A stretch of DNA of 64,000 nt. It comes from Rhodospirillaceae bacterium (GTDB taxonomy: Bacteria > Pseudomonadota > Alphaproteobacteria > DSM-16000 > Inquilinaceae). This document shows, piece by piece, positions 50,618-59,328 of the stretch (positions are counted from its first letter, which is position 1; each line of letters opens with the position of its first letter). The notes beneath the pieces are model-generated. The model was given only the letters and a program-made list of their open reading frames with translations, searched no databases and was not told where the DNA came from. The stretch covers positions 1,159,501 to 1,223,500 of the forward strand of contig JACKIH010000003.1 in assembly GCA_020638575.1 (NCBI GenBank), given 5' to 3'. Made by a program: the position numbers and the translations under genes.

Positions 50618-51730
50618 CTATACGTCGAAGCGATCGCCGGTATCGGCGTCGAACAGGTGCACATGGTCGTCGGTCATCACCGCATCGACGCGGGCGCCGA
50701 TCGCCGGCAATGCCGCCGGCATGCCGGAATAGAGCGTGCCGCCGACGGAGAAGTCGAACTGATGGTCGTGGCCGACGGTGAACGCATTGACCACGTGCAC
50801 CGCGATACGGCTGCCGCCGTTCGCCCCGTCGATGCCGAGATGCTGTGGCCGCACGCCGAGCGTGAAGCGGTCACGCCCGATCTTGTCCAGGCGCGCGGCC
50901 AGCCCGGGCGAGGCTTGCAGCGGCACGGCGGAGTTGGGGCCCGGCCATTCGGCCGCTTCGGCGTCCACCAGCCACGGCGCGCGACCGCTTGAGCGGTGGA
51001 CGGACAGGAAGTTCATGGGCGGCGAGCCGATGAAGTAGGCGGCGAACCGGTCCACCGGGTTGGCGTACATCTCCGCCGGGCCGGCATTCTGGATCAGCTT
51101 GCCGTCGCGCATCAGCACGATGCGGTCGGCCAACGACATGGCCTCGCGCTGGTCGTGGGTGACGTAGACCGTGGTGATCCCCAGCTCGGCCTGCAGCTTG
51201 CCCAGCTCCCAGCGCATGTCCTCGCGGAACTGCTCATCCAGCGCCGACAAGGGTTCGTCCAGCAGCAGCAGGCTCGGCTTGCGCACGACGGCGCGGGCCA
51301 GCGCCACCTTCTGCTTGTCGCCCGGCGGCAAGCGGTTGGGGCGCCGGCGCATCAGGTCGCCCAGCTTGAAGAACTGGGCCGCCCACTCCAGCGACGTCTT
51401 GATCTCCGCCTTCGGCACGCCGCGGGCATGCAGGGGGAAGGCGATGTTCTCGGCCACCGACAGGTGCGGGTAGAGCGAGACGAACTGGAACACCATGGCG
51501 ACGTTGCGGTCGGCCGGCGACAGGCCGGTCACCTCGCGCTCGTCGAACAGGATGTGGCCGCCGGTCGGCTGCTGCAGCCCGGCCACGCAGCGCAGCAGCG
51601 TAGTCTTGCCGCAGCCGGACGGCCCGAGGAACACCACCAGTTCGCCCGACGCCACGCGCAGCGAAAGCTGGTTGACCGCCACCACGTCGTCGAACTGGAC
51701 CGACAGATCCTGAATGCTGAGTACCGTCAC
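50618..51730 (-). CDS. CUT1-type ABC transporter ATPase with degenerate signature motif
   Basis: 370-aa MalK-like ATPase, GTG start at 51730. Walker A (FLGPSGCGKTTLL), Q-loop (VFQFVSLYP, Gln82), Walker B (LLLLDEPLSALD, Glu159) and H-loop (YVTHDQREAM, His192) are all normal. The signature is not: RLPPGDKQKVALARA at 133-147 replaces the usual LSGGQ, so two glycines/serine that contact the γ-phosphate of the partner site are gone. Paired with the next ATPase this would give one complete and one defective ATP site. Spacing between the two genes is 16 bp. Confidence 0.92.
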   Translation of the reverse strand: MTVLSIQDLSVQFDDVVAVNQLSLRVASGELVVFLGPSGCGKTTLLRCVAGLQQPTGGHILFDEREVTGLSPADRNVAMVFQFVSLYPHLSVAENIAFPLHARGVPKAEIKTSLEWAAQFFKLGDLMRRRPNRLPPGDKQKVALARAVVRKPSLLLLDEPLSALDEQFREDMRWELGKLQAELGITTVYVTHDQREAMSLADRIVLMRDGKLIQNAGPAEMYANPVDRFAAYFIGSPPMNFLSVHRSSGRAPWLVDAEAAEWPGPNSAVPLQASPGLAARLDKIGRDRFTLGVRPQHLGIDGANGGSRIAVHVVNAFTVGHDHQFDFSVGGTLYSGMPAALPAIGARVDAVMTDDHVHLFDADTGDRFDV

Positions 51731-51758
51731 GGAACGGGTGCTCCCTTCACCGGCCGGG

Positions 51759-52664
51759 TCACTGCCGTTGCCGGCCGATGCGCGTCAGCAGGCGTACGAA
51801 GATCAGCGACAGGCCGATGATGATGACGAGCTGGATCACCGCGAGCGCCGAAGCCTCGCCGGTGTAGAAGTAGCTGAACGCCACCTTGGCCAGGTAGAAC
51901 GACACCGTCTCGGTGGTGGAGCCCGGCGCGCCGCCGGTCAGCGCGAAGAACAGGTCGTACTGCTTGAAGCTGTCGATCAGGCGCAACAGGAAGGCGATGC
52001 CGAGGATCGGCGCCGACATGGGCAGCGTCAGCCGGGTGAAGCGGAAGAAGGGCGACGCGCCGTCGATGGTGGCGGCTTCCTGGATCGACACCGGGATGCC
52101 GCGGAACGCCGCCACCGCAAGCAGGATGACGAAGGGCGTCCACATCCAGGTATCAGCGATCACCACGGCGATCAGCGCGTTGTCCGTCACGCCCAGCCAG
52201 TCGATGGCATCGAAGCCGAGCCGGGTAACGAAGAAGTTCATCAGGCCCCATTCGGAGTTGAAGATGTAGCGCCAGAGAAATCCGATGACGATGGGGCTGA
52301 GCATCATCGGGATCATCAGGACAGTGAAGAGCAGGTCGCGGCCCCTGAAGTCGCGCTGCAGGTAGTAGGCGACCGAGATGGCCAGGATGAACTGCACCGA
52401 CACCGTCAGCACCACGAAGGTACCGGTGAAGGTGAAGCGGTCCCAGAGGTCGGGGTCGGACAGCAGGAAGTCGTAGTTGTCGAGCCAGACGAACACCGGC
52501 TCCACGTTGCTGCGGAGTGCTGAGAACCGGTAGGTGCTGTTGATCAGCAGCGACAGGAACGGATAGGCCACCATCACGGCGAGGATGACCAGCGAGGGCA
52601 CCAGAAACAGCGTGCACAAGGTGCGGTCGCTGATCGGCTTGCGGAGCATGCGCGATGCAGCCAT
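51759..52664 (-). CDS. CUT1 sugar ABC transporter permease (MalF type)
   Basis: 301-aa permease with six predicted membrane helices. The EAA loop that docks on the ATPase is SIQEAATIDGASPFFRFTRL. The start RTLCTLFLVPSLVILAVMVAYPFL is typical for the family. It is followed by the ATPase gene after 28 bp and preceded by the second permease with 3 bp between them, so the four transport genes form one unit. Specificity is set by the binding protein and is unknown; a short polyol or ketose is likely from the downstream genes. Confidence 0.93.
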   Translation of the reverse strand: MAASRMLRKPISDRTLCTLFLVPSLVILAVMVAYPFLSLLINSTYRFSALRSNVEPVFVWLDNYDFLLSDPDLWDRFTFTGTFVVLTVSVQFILAISVAYYLQRDFRGRDLLFTVLMIPMMLSPIVIGFLWRYIFNSEWGLMNFFVTRLGFDAIDWLGVTDNALIAVVIADTWMWTPFVILLAVAAFRGIPVSIQEAATIDGASPFFRFTRLTLPMSAPILGIAFLLRLIDSFKQYDLFFALTGGAPGSTTETVSFYLAKVAFSYFYTGEASALAVIQLVIIIGLSLIFVRLLTRIGRQRQ

Positions 52665-52667
52665 GGC

Positions 52668-53519
52668 TCAGCCCTTCTTTCCCAGCACGCCGAAGGTCAT
52701 GCCCATCAGCAGGTGGCGGCGGATCAGGTAGAAGAACAGGATCACCGGGATCACCAGCACGGTGCCGGCGGCGAAGATCTGGGTCCATTCGATGCCGGTC
52801 GCACCGGCCGCGGACGAGATGCGCACGGGCAGCGTCTTGGCTTCGGTGGTCGTGAGGATCGAGCCGAAAGCGAACTCGTTCCACGCGAAGATGAAGCTGA
52901 AGCCGGCGGTGGCCGCGATGCCGCCGCGCACCATGGGCAGCACCAGCTTGCGGAAGGCATACCAGCGCGAATAGCCGTTCATCAGCGCGATGGCTTCCAC
53001 CTCCGTCGGCACGCCGTCGAAGAAGCCTTTCATGATCCAGGTGGCGAGACCGACGTTGATGAAGGTCGTGATCATGATCATGCCGGTCCAGGTGTCCGCC
53101 AGGCCCAGGCTGGAGAACATCTGGTGGTAGAACACCATCACCGCGACCGGCGGGATCATGCGGGTCGACAACACGAAGAACATGAAGTCGCCCTTGGCGA
53201 AGAAGTTGAAGCGCGAGGCGGCGTAGCCCGCCAGCGTGCCGAACATGGTGGCCAGCACGGTGCCGGAGCACGCGATGACGATGGAGTTGATGAGGCTGGC
53301 GAAGACGCCGTGGGAGGACGCGGAATCGGCGGCCGCGCCGACGCCGAACACGGCTTCGTAGCCGGCCAGATGCGGCTCGAACAGCAGGGTCGGCGGCATG
53401 GCGAACAGGTCGGGCCGCGACTTCAGCGAGGAGATCATCAGCCACAGCAGCGGGCCGACATTGTAGAGCGTGTACAGCCCCAGAATGACGACCGGCAAGA
53501 TCAGGTGCTTGTTCTTCAT
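52668..53519 (-). CDS. CUT1 sugar ABC transporter permease (MalG type)
   Basis: 283-aa permease, six predicted helices. Its EAA loop reads TEVEAIALMNGYSRWYAFRK; the conserved Gly is kept but the usual Asp-Gly is Asn-Gly. The C-terminus YLIRRHLLMGMTFGVLGKKG contains the family-type end. It partners the MalF-type permease encoded 3 bp downstream. The binding-protein gene lies 107 bp upstream. Confidence 0.92.
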   Translation of the reverse strand: MKNKHLILPVVILGLYTLYNVGPLLWLMISSLKSRPDLFAMPPTLLFEPHLAGYEAVFGVGAAADSASSHGVFASLINSIVIACSGTVLATMFGTLAGYAASRFNFFAKGDFMFFVLSTRMIPPVAVMVFYHQMFSSLGLADTWTGMIMITTFINVGLATWIMKGFFDGVPTEVEAIALMNGYSRWYAFRKLVLPMVRGGIAATAGFSFIFAWNEFAFGSILTTTEAKTLPVRISSAAGATGIEWTQIFAAGTVLVIPVILFFYLIRRHLLMGMTFGVLGKKG

Positions 53520-53626
53520 CGGTGCGCTGCCACGCCCAGGGTGACGGGAACCGGGATCTCATCCGCGTTCGCGCCGGCCGCCGGGTGGGGGACCCGGGCG
53601 ACCGGCGCTTGCGGGTGCGCAGGCGA

Positions 53627-55048
53627 TCAGTCGAAGGTCAGGACTTCGACTTCCTGCATGCCCACCGGAGAGATCACGGTGTCCGGAACCTCAGGGGCCT
53701 CGGACTCGCCGATGGTGTAGCCGGCACGCACCAGGGCCCGCTCCTGGCGCTCCGCGGCATCGGTCAGCGCCTCTTCAACCGTCTTGGCGCCGGAGATCGC
53801 GTTGGAGACTTCTTCCTGCAGGATATCGAGCAGGATGTTGTATTCGGGCAGGTGCCAGTAGTCGTTGGTGTAGTTCAGCGCCACGGCGAAGGCGGCGTTG
53901 AAGCTGTTGAGATCCTGCCATTCGGGGCTTTCCAGCACCGAGGCCAGGCCGGTCTGGCAGACGGCGGCATAGCGCTGCTGCTGCTCCGGCTGGAAGTACC
54001 ATTCCAGGAACTCCTGGATGGCGTCCTGCTGCTGGGAATAGGCGTTGATGCCCACGCCCTGGCCGCCGACGCTGAACTGGCGGCGGAACAGCCCGTCGCG
54101 GCCGATGGCGCCCGGCAGCACGCCAAAGCCGGTGGACTCCGCATGGGGGTTCACGTCGGGGTCGGCGTTGGAGCCGTTGAAGTAGAACCACTGCATGGCC
54201 ATGGCCAAGCGGCCCTGCTGGAAGGCGGCGTTGATCTCGTCCCAGCCCCAGTTGTTGGAGCCCGGCGGGCCGTACTGGAACATGTCGACGTAGAACTGCA
54301 CCCCGTCGATGGAAGCGGGGCTGTTGAGGTAGCCGTCCACTTCGAACGTCTCGGGGTTATAGAGCTCGCCGCCGAAGGACCACAGGAAGCTGTCGGACGC
54401 GGTGGTGGCGAAGTCGTATTCGCGGCCGCCCATCTGGCCCCAGCCGTACAGCCCCTCGTCGGGACGGGTGAAGAACTCCGCGATGTCGCGCGCCTGCTGG
54501 TAGGTCTGCGGCACCGCCAGCGGATAGCCGTACTGCGCTTCGAAGGCGGCCATCTCCTCGGGATCTTCCAGGAGGTCGCGGCGATACATCAGCCCGTAGG
54601 CGTCCTGGTTGATGGGCAGGCCCCAGTACTGGCCGGACCCGTCGGGATATTCGCCGTAGCGGGCGAGCGAGGCCGGCGGGAACAGCGAGGCGTCGAGCAC
54701 GTCCGACCGGTCGAACAGCTCGTTGATCGACGCCGCATGGCCGGCGCCGGCGAATTCCGCGGTCGACTGGCTGTCCCACATGGCGAAGTCGAAGCCGTCG
54801 CCCTGGATGGCGAACTCCGAGGCAATTCGGTTGTGCCATTCCGGCCCGTAGGGAACCAGCGCCGGCACGATCTCGATGTCGCCCGGGAAATCATTGGCGA
54901 TCTCAACGAAGATGTCCGCACAAGTTCCTGCATGCCAGACAAATGTCAAACTCGTGCCTTGCGCGGATGCGCTGCCCGTCGACAGCGCAAGAGCGGATAC
55001 ACCGAGGACGAGACCTGACAGAACGGCAGTGCGATTGCATTTCTTCAT
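53627..55048 (-). CDS. ABC transporter solute-binding protein (CUT1, extracellular family 1)
   Basis: 473-aa periplasmic binding protein with a signal peptide (MKKCNRTAVLSGLVLGVSAL, cleavage after ASAQ). Family 1 features include FVWHAGTCADIFVEI at the first strand, MWDSQSTAEFAGAG, and the Trp/Tyr-rich ligand region MQWFYFNGSNADPDVNP. It begins the minus-strand operon; the ATG at 55048 is preceded by GAGTAATGCC with only a weak ribosome site. The divergent DeoR gene starts 346 bp away. The ligand is not evident from sequence; the dhaK/dhaL/aldolase context points to a ketose or polyol. Confidence 0.93.
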   Translation of the reverse strand: MKKCNRTAVLSGLVLGVSALALSTGSASAQGTSLTFVWHAGTCADIFVEIANDFPGDIEIVPALVPYGPEWHNRIASEFAIQGDGFDFAMWDSQSTAEFAGAGHAASINELFDRSDVLDASLFPPASLARYGEYPDGSGQYWGLPINQDAYGLMYRRDLLEDPEEMAAFEAQYGYPLAVPQTYQQARDIAEFFTRPDEGLYGWGQMGGREYDFATTASDSFLWSFGGELYNPETFEVDGYLNSPASIDGVQFYVDMFQYGPPGSNNWGWDEINAAFQQGRLAMAMQWFYFNGSNADPDVNPHAESTGFGVLPGAIGRDGLFRRQFSVGGQGVGINAYSQQQDAIQEFLEWYFQPEQQQRYAAVCQTGLASVLESPEWQDLNSFNAAFAVALNYTNDYWHLPEYNILLDILQEEVSNAISGAKTVEEALTDAAERQERALVRAGYTIGESEAPEVPDTVISPVGMQEVEVLTFD

Positions 55049-55394
55049 GGCATTACTCCCTCATGTTACATTGTTGTCATTCTGAGTGCGCACAGGCCGG
55101 CGCCAGCAAGGCGGGTATAGAAGCGCAACCCTCGGTTATGACTTCCAAGGTGCCGACCTTACTCCAGCGGCGCCAACCCTGTCACCCGCTTTTGTGCATT
55201 CTTGCGCTGCAAAGCGTGATAATGGGATCTTATTGTGTTACGGTGAGAAAAATGCCATTCCGAGACCAGATCCGTTTAAGGACTGGCAGTTTGTTAAGGG
55301 AGGGGAGAACGCATCCAATGCGTGCATTTGGCGGTCGCGTCCGGCCGCGCCACGGGATGACACTGGCCCCGGCACACGGAAACGGACGGCTCAC
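55049..55394. promoter_or_regulatory. Divergent control region between the ABC/dhaK operon and deoR
   Basis: 346 bp without a gene and noticeably AT-richer than its surroundings, especially 55055-55085 and 55215-55285. TGTTACATTGTT near 55065 and TTATTGTGTTAC near 55230 share GTTAC and ATTGT in different arrangement and are candidate DeoR sites. ATAATGGGATCTTAT is a short inverted repeat. I see no well-scoring σ70 promoter or riboswitch. Both transcripts are expected to start here. Confidence 0.45.
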
Positions 55395-56153
55395 ATGAAG
55401 GTCGAGCAGCGGCAGAAGGCGATCGTCTCGGACGTCATGGCCTCCGGCCGGCTGCCCATCGAAACGCTGGTGCGGCGTTTCGGCGTGAGCCGCATGACCA
55501 TTCACCGCGATCTCGACGACCTGGAGCGGCGCGGCCTGGTGCGCAAGGAGCGCGGCTATGTCACCGCCGAAGAGTCGCTGGTGTTCGCCGGCAACTACCA
55601 CTATCGCGCCAACCAGGCGCGCCGGCAGAAGGAAGCCATCGCCAAGGCAGCCGCCGCCCTGGTGCCCAACCAGTCGGTGATCGTGGTGGACGACAGCACC
55701 ACGGTGTTGGCCATGGTGCCCCACCTGCTGCGCCTGGAATCGCTGACCGTCATCACCCATTTCCGGGCGATGATCGAAAGCCTGGTGGGCCACGACCACA
55801 TCACCATCGTGTCGCTGGGCGGCACCTACAACCCGACGCTGGACGCCTATTACGGTCTGGTCACCGAAACCACCTTGAGCCACCTGCGCGCCGACATGGC
55901 GTTTCTGTCGACGCCGTCGGTCATCGGCACGACGCTGCACCATCCGCTGGAAACCTGCGTGCGCCTGAAGTCGGTGATGCTCAACGTCGCCGCGTCGCGC
56001 GTGCTGCTGGCCGACAATCGCAAGTTCCACTACCGCGCGCTGCACGGCTTCGCCGACCTATCGCAGTTCGACCATGTGATCGTCGACAGCGGGCTGGAGC
56101 CGGACATCCAGGCCGACCTGAAGGACCGCGGCATCCCGCTCACCGTCGTCTAG
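55395..56153 (+). CDS. DeoR/GlpR family transcriptional regulator
   Basis: 252-aa regulator. The N-terminal HTH is typical (KVEQRQKAIVSDVMASGRLP, then RRFGVSRMTIHRDLDDLERRGLVRKERGYV). The C-terminal DeoR sensor domain has the family blocks VVDDSTTVLAMVPHL, TVITHFRAMIESL, SLGGTYNPTLDAYYG and LLADNRKFHYRALHGFADLS, and normally binds a phosphorylated sugar. The ATG at 55395 fits the family start; the frame is open further upstream but unlike the family. It is divergent from the transporter operon and 77 bp upstream of the aldolase gene, so it probably controls both. Confidence 0.92.
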   Translation: MKVEQRQKAIVSDVMASGRLPIETLVRRFGVSRMTIHRDLDDLERRGLVRKERGYVTAEESLVFAGNYHYRANQARRQKEAIAKAAAALVPNQSVIVVDDSTTVLAMVPHLLRLESLTVITHFRAMIESLVGHDHITIVSLGGTYNPTLDAYYGLVTETTLSHLRADMAFLSTPSVIGTTLHHPLETCVRLKSVMLNVAASRVLLADNRKFHYRALHGFADLSQFDHVIVDSGLEPDIQADLKDRGIPLTVV

Positions 56154-56230
56154 GCGCGCCGGCACCCCATCCCGCGGCCCGCCCGGCCGCCACCAATACC
56201 GACTCCGATGCGAGGGAGGATAGAAGGACC

Positions 56231-57064
56231 ATGGACACGACCTTCGGCAAGCAGCGGCGCCTTGGCCGGCTGCTCAGGGGCGAGCAGCGGCGGGCCCTGT
56301 GCCTGGCCTTCGACCACGGGCTGCACCTGGGCGCGGTTCCCGGCGTGCCGGAGGTGCGCAAGACCCTGAAGCTCGCCTGTGCTGCCCCGGTGGACGGCAT
56401 CATCCTGTCGGCCGGCGTGGTCATGCGCCACGGGGCGGAGTTCCTCGCCGGTGCCGATGCGCCGGCCATCGTGCTCCGGCTCGACCACACCAGCATGTGG
56501 CGCTCCGGCCCGCCGTTCGCCTTCGATGTCGGGCAGACCCGCCAGGTGTTCTCCGTGGAGCAGGCGGCCCGGCTGGGGGCCGACGCGGTGATCACCTACC
56601 TGTTCCTCGGCTTCGAAAACCCGGAGCTGGAAACCCGCTGTTTCGAGTTGAACATGCGCGTGGCGGAGGATGCCCAGCGGCTCGGCATTCCCCATGTCAT
56701 CGAGAGCATGGCGGCACGCGGCGGCAGTGCGGCCGACCCGTTCGACCCTGCCGTGGTGGCGGCGCACACGCGCATCGCCGACGAGTTGGGGGCCGACCTC
56801 ATCAAGACCGACTGGCCGGGCTCCGCCAAGGCGCTGGCGGCCATCGCCGAGGGGGTGTCGGCGCCGATCCTGGTGGCCGGCGGGCCGTCGCTCAACGACG
56901 ACGAGGCGGTGGTGCGGATGACGGCCGACGTGCTGAAGGGCGGCGCCCACGGCTTGATGTTCGGGCGCAACATCTTCCAGGCCGACGATCCCGCCCGGCT
57001 GCTGCGCCAGCTCCGCGCATTGATCCACGACGGAGTGTCGGTGAAGAAGGCCCTGGCGGCGTAG
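56231..57064 (+). CDS. Class I aldolase of the DhnA/LsrF/FbaB family
   Basis: 277-aa (βα)8 aldolase. The start RRLGRLLRGEQRRALCLAFDHG is the family's substrate-entry motif. The Schiff-base lysine lies in ELGADLIKTDWPGSAKAL and the phosphate-binding loop in PILVAGGPSLNDDEAVVR and GAHGLMFGRNIFQ. Relatives cleave fructose 1,6-bisphosphate, phospho-AI-2 and ketose 1-phosphates. Next to dhaK/dhaL and a TIM homologue it could join or split a ketose phosphate; dihydroxyacetone phosphate is the obvious common intermediate. It follows deoR on the plus strand. Confidence 0.88.
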   Translation: MDTTFGKQRRLGRLLRGEQRRALCLAFDHGLHLGAVPGVPEVRKTLKLACAAPVDGIILSAGVVMRHGAEFLAGADAPAIVLRLDHTSMWRSGPPFAFDVGQTRQVFSVEQAARLGADAVITYLFLGFENPELETRCFELNMRVAEDAQRLGIPHVIESMAARGGSAADPFDPAVVAAHTRIADELGADLIKTDWPGSAKALAAIAEGVSAPILVAGGPSLNDDEAVVRMTADVLKGGAHGLMFGRNIFQADDPARLLRQLRALIHDGVSVKKALAA

Positions 57065-57094
57065 GGTCCATTTGCTTTCGGTCCCGGCCCGTCC

Positions 57095-58264
57095 CTATCC
57101 AGCAGCGGGCTCCGCCGCCCAGGTGGTCAGGTGGTTGTCCCAGTGGCTGAGGTGGGCCGACGGGCCGCTCAGCAGCTCCAACCGGTCCTCCCCGGCACGG
57201 TAGAGGTAGAGCTGGCCGCGCCCGCTGGTGAGGAACACCTCGCCCTCGCCCGGTCCCGGCGCCAGGCCGCAGACGTCGGGGATGTCGAGCAGCCGGCGCA
57301 GCACCGGCGCGTCCTCCAGCGCCAGCACCGCACACACGTTGCCACGCGGCGCGCTGACGGCGATGTGGCGGCCGCCACCGCAGAAGCAGACGGCGCCGGT
57401 GTAGTTGGCCAGCCGCTCGGACACCTCGTCCGGCAGCACCACCGGGCGCAGGCCCGCCTGCAGCGAGCCCGCCAGGATCAGCGGCGGGCGTTCCAGTGGG
57501 TGGCCTTCCCAGCGGCCCACCACCACCGCGTAGCTGTCCTGGCGCACCGCCAGGTGGCGCAGGCTGAGCTGATGCAGGTCGGCCGGTGCGCGATGTTCGG
57601 CCAGGCGTTCGCCGGTGCGGGCGTCCACCACCGCCACCAGCGGGCGCATCACATCGGTGTTGAGGCCGGAGCGGCCGGTCGACGGGTGGGTGCGGATGCC
57701 GCCCACCGCCACCACCAGGGCGTCGCGGCCGGCCACCCGCACCATCTCGTGCGGGCCGACGCCGTGGCATGGCAGCTCGCCGACGCGCGCGAAGCCGGCG
57801 GTGGCGTCGTAGACGCCGATGCGGCCCTCGCCGATGTCGAACGCGTTCTCGGTGGCGAGGAACAGCCGGCTGTCGCGGCTGAACACGCCGTGGCCCTGGA
57901 AGTGCCGGCCGGGCGGCGTGGCGAAGCGGGCCACCACCTCGCCGGTGTCGGGCCGGAAAGCCGCAGCGAAAGTGCCGGGGCGGCGCGCCGTCACCGCCGC
58001 CAGGCTGCCGTCCGGCGCCACCGCCACGCCGTGGCCGCGGCCGGGCAGCGTCGCGGCCAGGCGTTGGCCGCCGGCCACATCGGCCAACATGATGCCGTCC
58101 ACCCCGGCGCCGTCCTGTGCCGTGCCGAGAAGGGTGAGCCGGGCGAGATCGGGATCGGCCGCCGCCGCTCCGGCATCCCCCACCGTCGCCGCCGCCGGCC
58201 GTACCCCGAATGAGGCCGTGGCCGCCGCTGCTGCCGCCAGGAAGCCGCGCCGCGACAGGTCCAT
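57095..58264 (-). CDS. DUF1513 family protein with Tat-type signal
   Basis: 389-aa exported protein, probably a β-propeller. The N-terminus MDLSRRGFLAAAAAATASFG is a twin-arginine signal with the RRGFL motif. The mature part has repeated blade-like segments (GHGVAVAPDGSLAAVTARRP, HFQGHGVFSRDSRLFLATEN, GVGPHEMVRVAGRDALVVAV). DUF1513 genes are commonly found at the end of imelysin/di-haem operons. Its start shares a base with the stop of the imelysin gene (TGATG). Likely role: a periplasmic partner in the iron system; unproven. Confidence 0.87.
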   Translation of the reverse strand: MDLSRRGFLAAAAAATASFGVRPAAATVGDAGAAAADPDLARLTLLGTAQDGAGVDGIMLADVAGGQRLAATLPGRGHGVAVAPDGSLAAVTARRPGTFAAAFRPDTGEVVARFATPPGRHFQGHGVFSRDSRLFLATENAFDIGEGRIGVYDATAGFARVGELPCHGVGPHEMVRVAGRDALVVAVGGIRTHPSTGRSGLNTDVMRPLVAVVDARTGERLAEHRAPADLHQLSLRHLAVRQDSYAVVVGRWEGHPLERPPLILAGSLQAGLRPVVLPDEVSERLANYTGAVCFCGGGRHIAVSAPRGNVCAVLALEDAPVLRRLLDIPDVCGLAPGPGEGEVFLTSGRGQLYLYRAGEDRLELLSGPSAHLSHWDNHLTTWAAEPAAG

Positions 58265-59328
58265 CAGTCGCCGTCCATGGAATTGAAGCCGACAGTCAGC
58301 CCGAGAGCGGGGAAGATCTGCTCGCCCATGTGGTGACGCACGTCGGAAATCGCCGCACGCAATGCCAGCAGGCGGGCGTGGCCGTCCTCGCTCGTCGCCA
58401 CCTCCTCCATGGTCCGGTCGCGCACCTCCTCGGCCTGCGCCACCGCTTCGGCCATCAGGTGCTGCCCGTCGTCCGCCACCTGCGGCACGCCGGCGCCCGC
58501 CAGCAGGGCCGTCAGCGGCGCATCGTCCCCGCCGTAGAGCAGGCGGTCGATGGCCTCCAGGTTGATGGCGATGTTGGCGAGCGAGCGGCCTGAGCGCCAG
58601 GCTTCGCTGCGCCGTGGCCGGGCTTCGTCCGGTGTGGTGCCGATAACGCGGGCGATCTTGCGATCGACCACCACTTCCAGATACGCCAGGATGGCGCCCA
58701 TCATGGAGTCCAGCGCGGCGTCCGCACCGGTCATGCCCGGCATGCGGTCGATGTCGCGCCAATCGGCGGCGGTATCGGCCGCGATCGCCGCCACGTTGTC
58801 CGCAATCACCACCGCCAGTTCGCAACGATAGCCGCCGTTTTCGATGTGCGGCTGGCCGAACAGCAGGCGTTCCAGCGCGGGCAAGCCTTGCAGCGCCACG
58901 CTCGCCTGGGCGATGGCGCCCGGCTCCAGCAGGGTCATGTCCGGTTCGCTGACGGCGGCACCGAGCTGGCGGCTGACGGCGTTGTTGTCGTCGGGCCAGA
59001 AGTTCACCCGGTAGCGCCGATCGAACAACACGGCCGGCCCGATCTGTGCCCACTGCACCGCCTGGAAAGCATCGGCCGCATCGTGGAATGCGTCCGGCGA
59101 TTGCCAGCCGTGGCCGCTTCCCCGGCAATCCAGCGTAACGGCATGGGCCAGTGTGCCCGCCGCCTCCGCGAAACGGTCGTGGTCGGCCGCGACGCGGTCA
59201 ATCAATACCTGCACGGGCCCCGACCACTGGGCACGGACCGGCAGCGCTGCCGTCACGGCCATTGCCAAGCCGATCATGGCACACCAGACCCGCCGCCTTG
59301 CGCCGCCACACACCGTCTTCGTGCTCAT
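58264..59328 (-). CDS. Imelysin family protein (second in operon)
   Basis: 354-aa exported imelysin-like protein with a signal peptide (ARRRVWCAMIGLAMAVTAAL, cleavage after VRAQ). It has WAQIGPAVLFDRRYRVNFWP and LQGLPALERLLFG, in which the usual GxHxxE metal motif is altered (GLPALE, no His). It may therefore bind iron differently from the first imelysin or not at all. It overlaps both neighbours (ATGA with the di-haem gene, TGATG with DUF1513), so all three are translated as a coupled series. Confidence 0.86.
   Translation of the reverse strand: MSTKTVCGGARRRVWCAMIGLAMAVTAALPVRAQWSGPVQVLIDRVAADHDRFAEAAGTLAHAVTLDCRGSGHGWQSPDAFHDAADAFQAVQWAQIGPAVLFDRRYRVNFWPDDNNAVSRQLGAAVSEPDMTLLEPGAIAQASVALQGLPALERLLFGQPHIENGGYRCELAVVIADNVAAIAADTAADWRDIDRMPGMTGADAALDSMMGAILAYLEVVVDRKIARVIGTTPDEARPRRSEAWRSGRSLANIAINLEAIDRLLYGGDDAPLTALLAGAGVPQVADDGQHLMAEAVAQAEEVRDRTMEEVATSEDGHARLLALRAAISDVRHHMGEQIFPALGLTVGFNSMDGD

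Noticed and set aside
47125..50781. Open frame of 1218 codons on the plus strand opposite dhaK and the ABC genes
   Set aside because: Same antisense artefact. Repeated segments in it only mirror the two dhaK copies on the other strand.
55086..55394. N-terminal extension of the DeoR regulator from 55086
   Set aside because: The frame is open but the sequence is unlike the family and is AT-rich regulatory DNA; the HTH begins right after the ATG at 55395.
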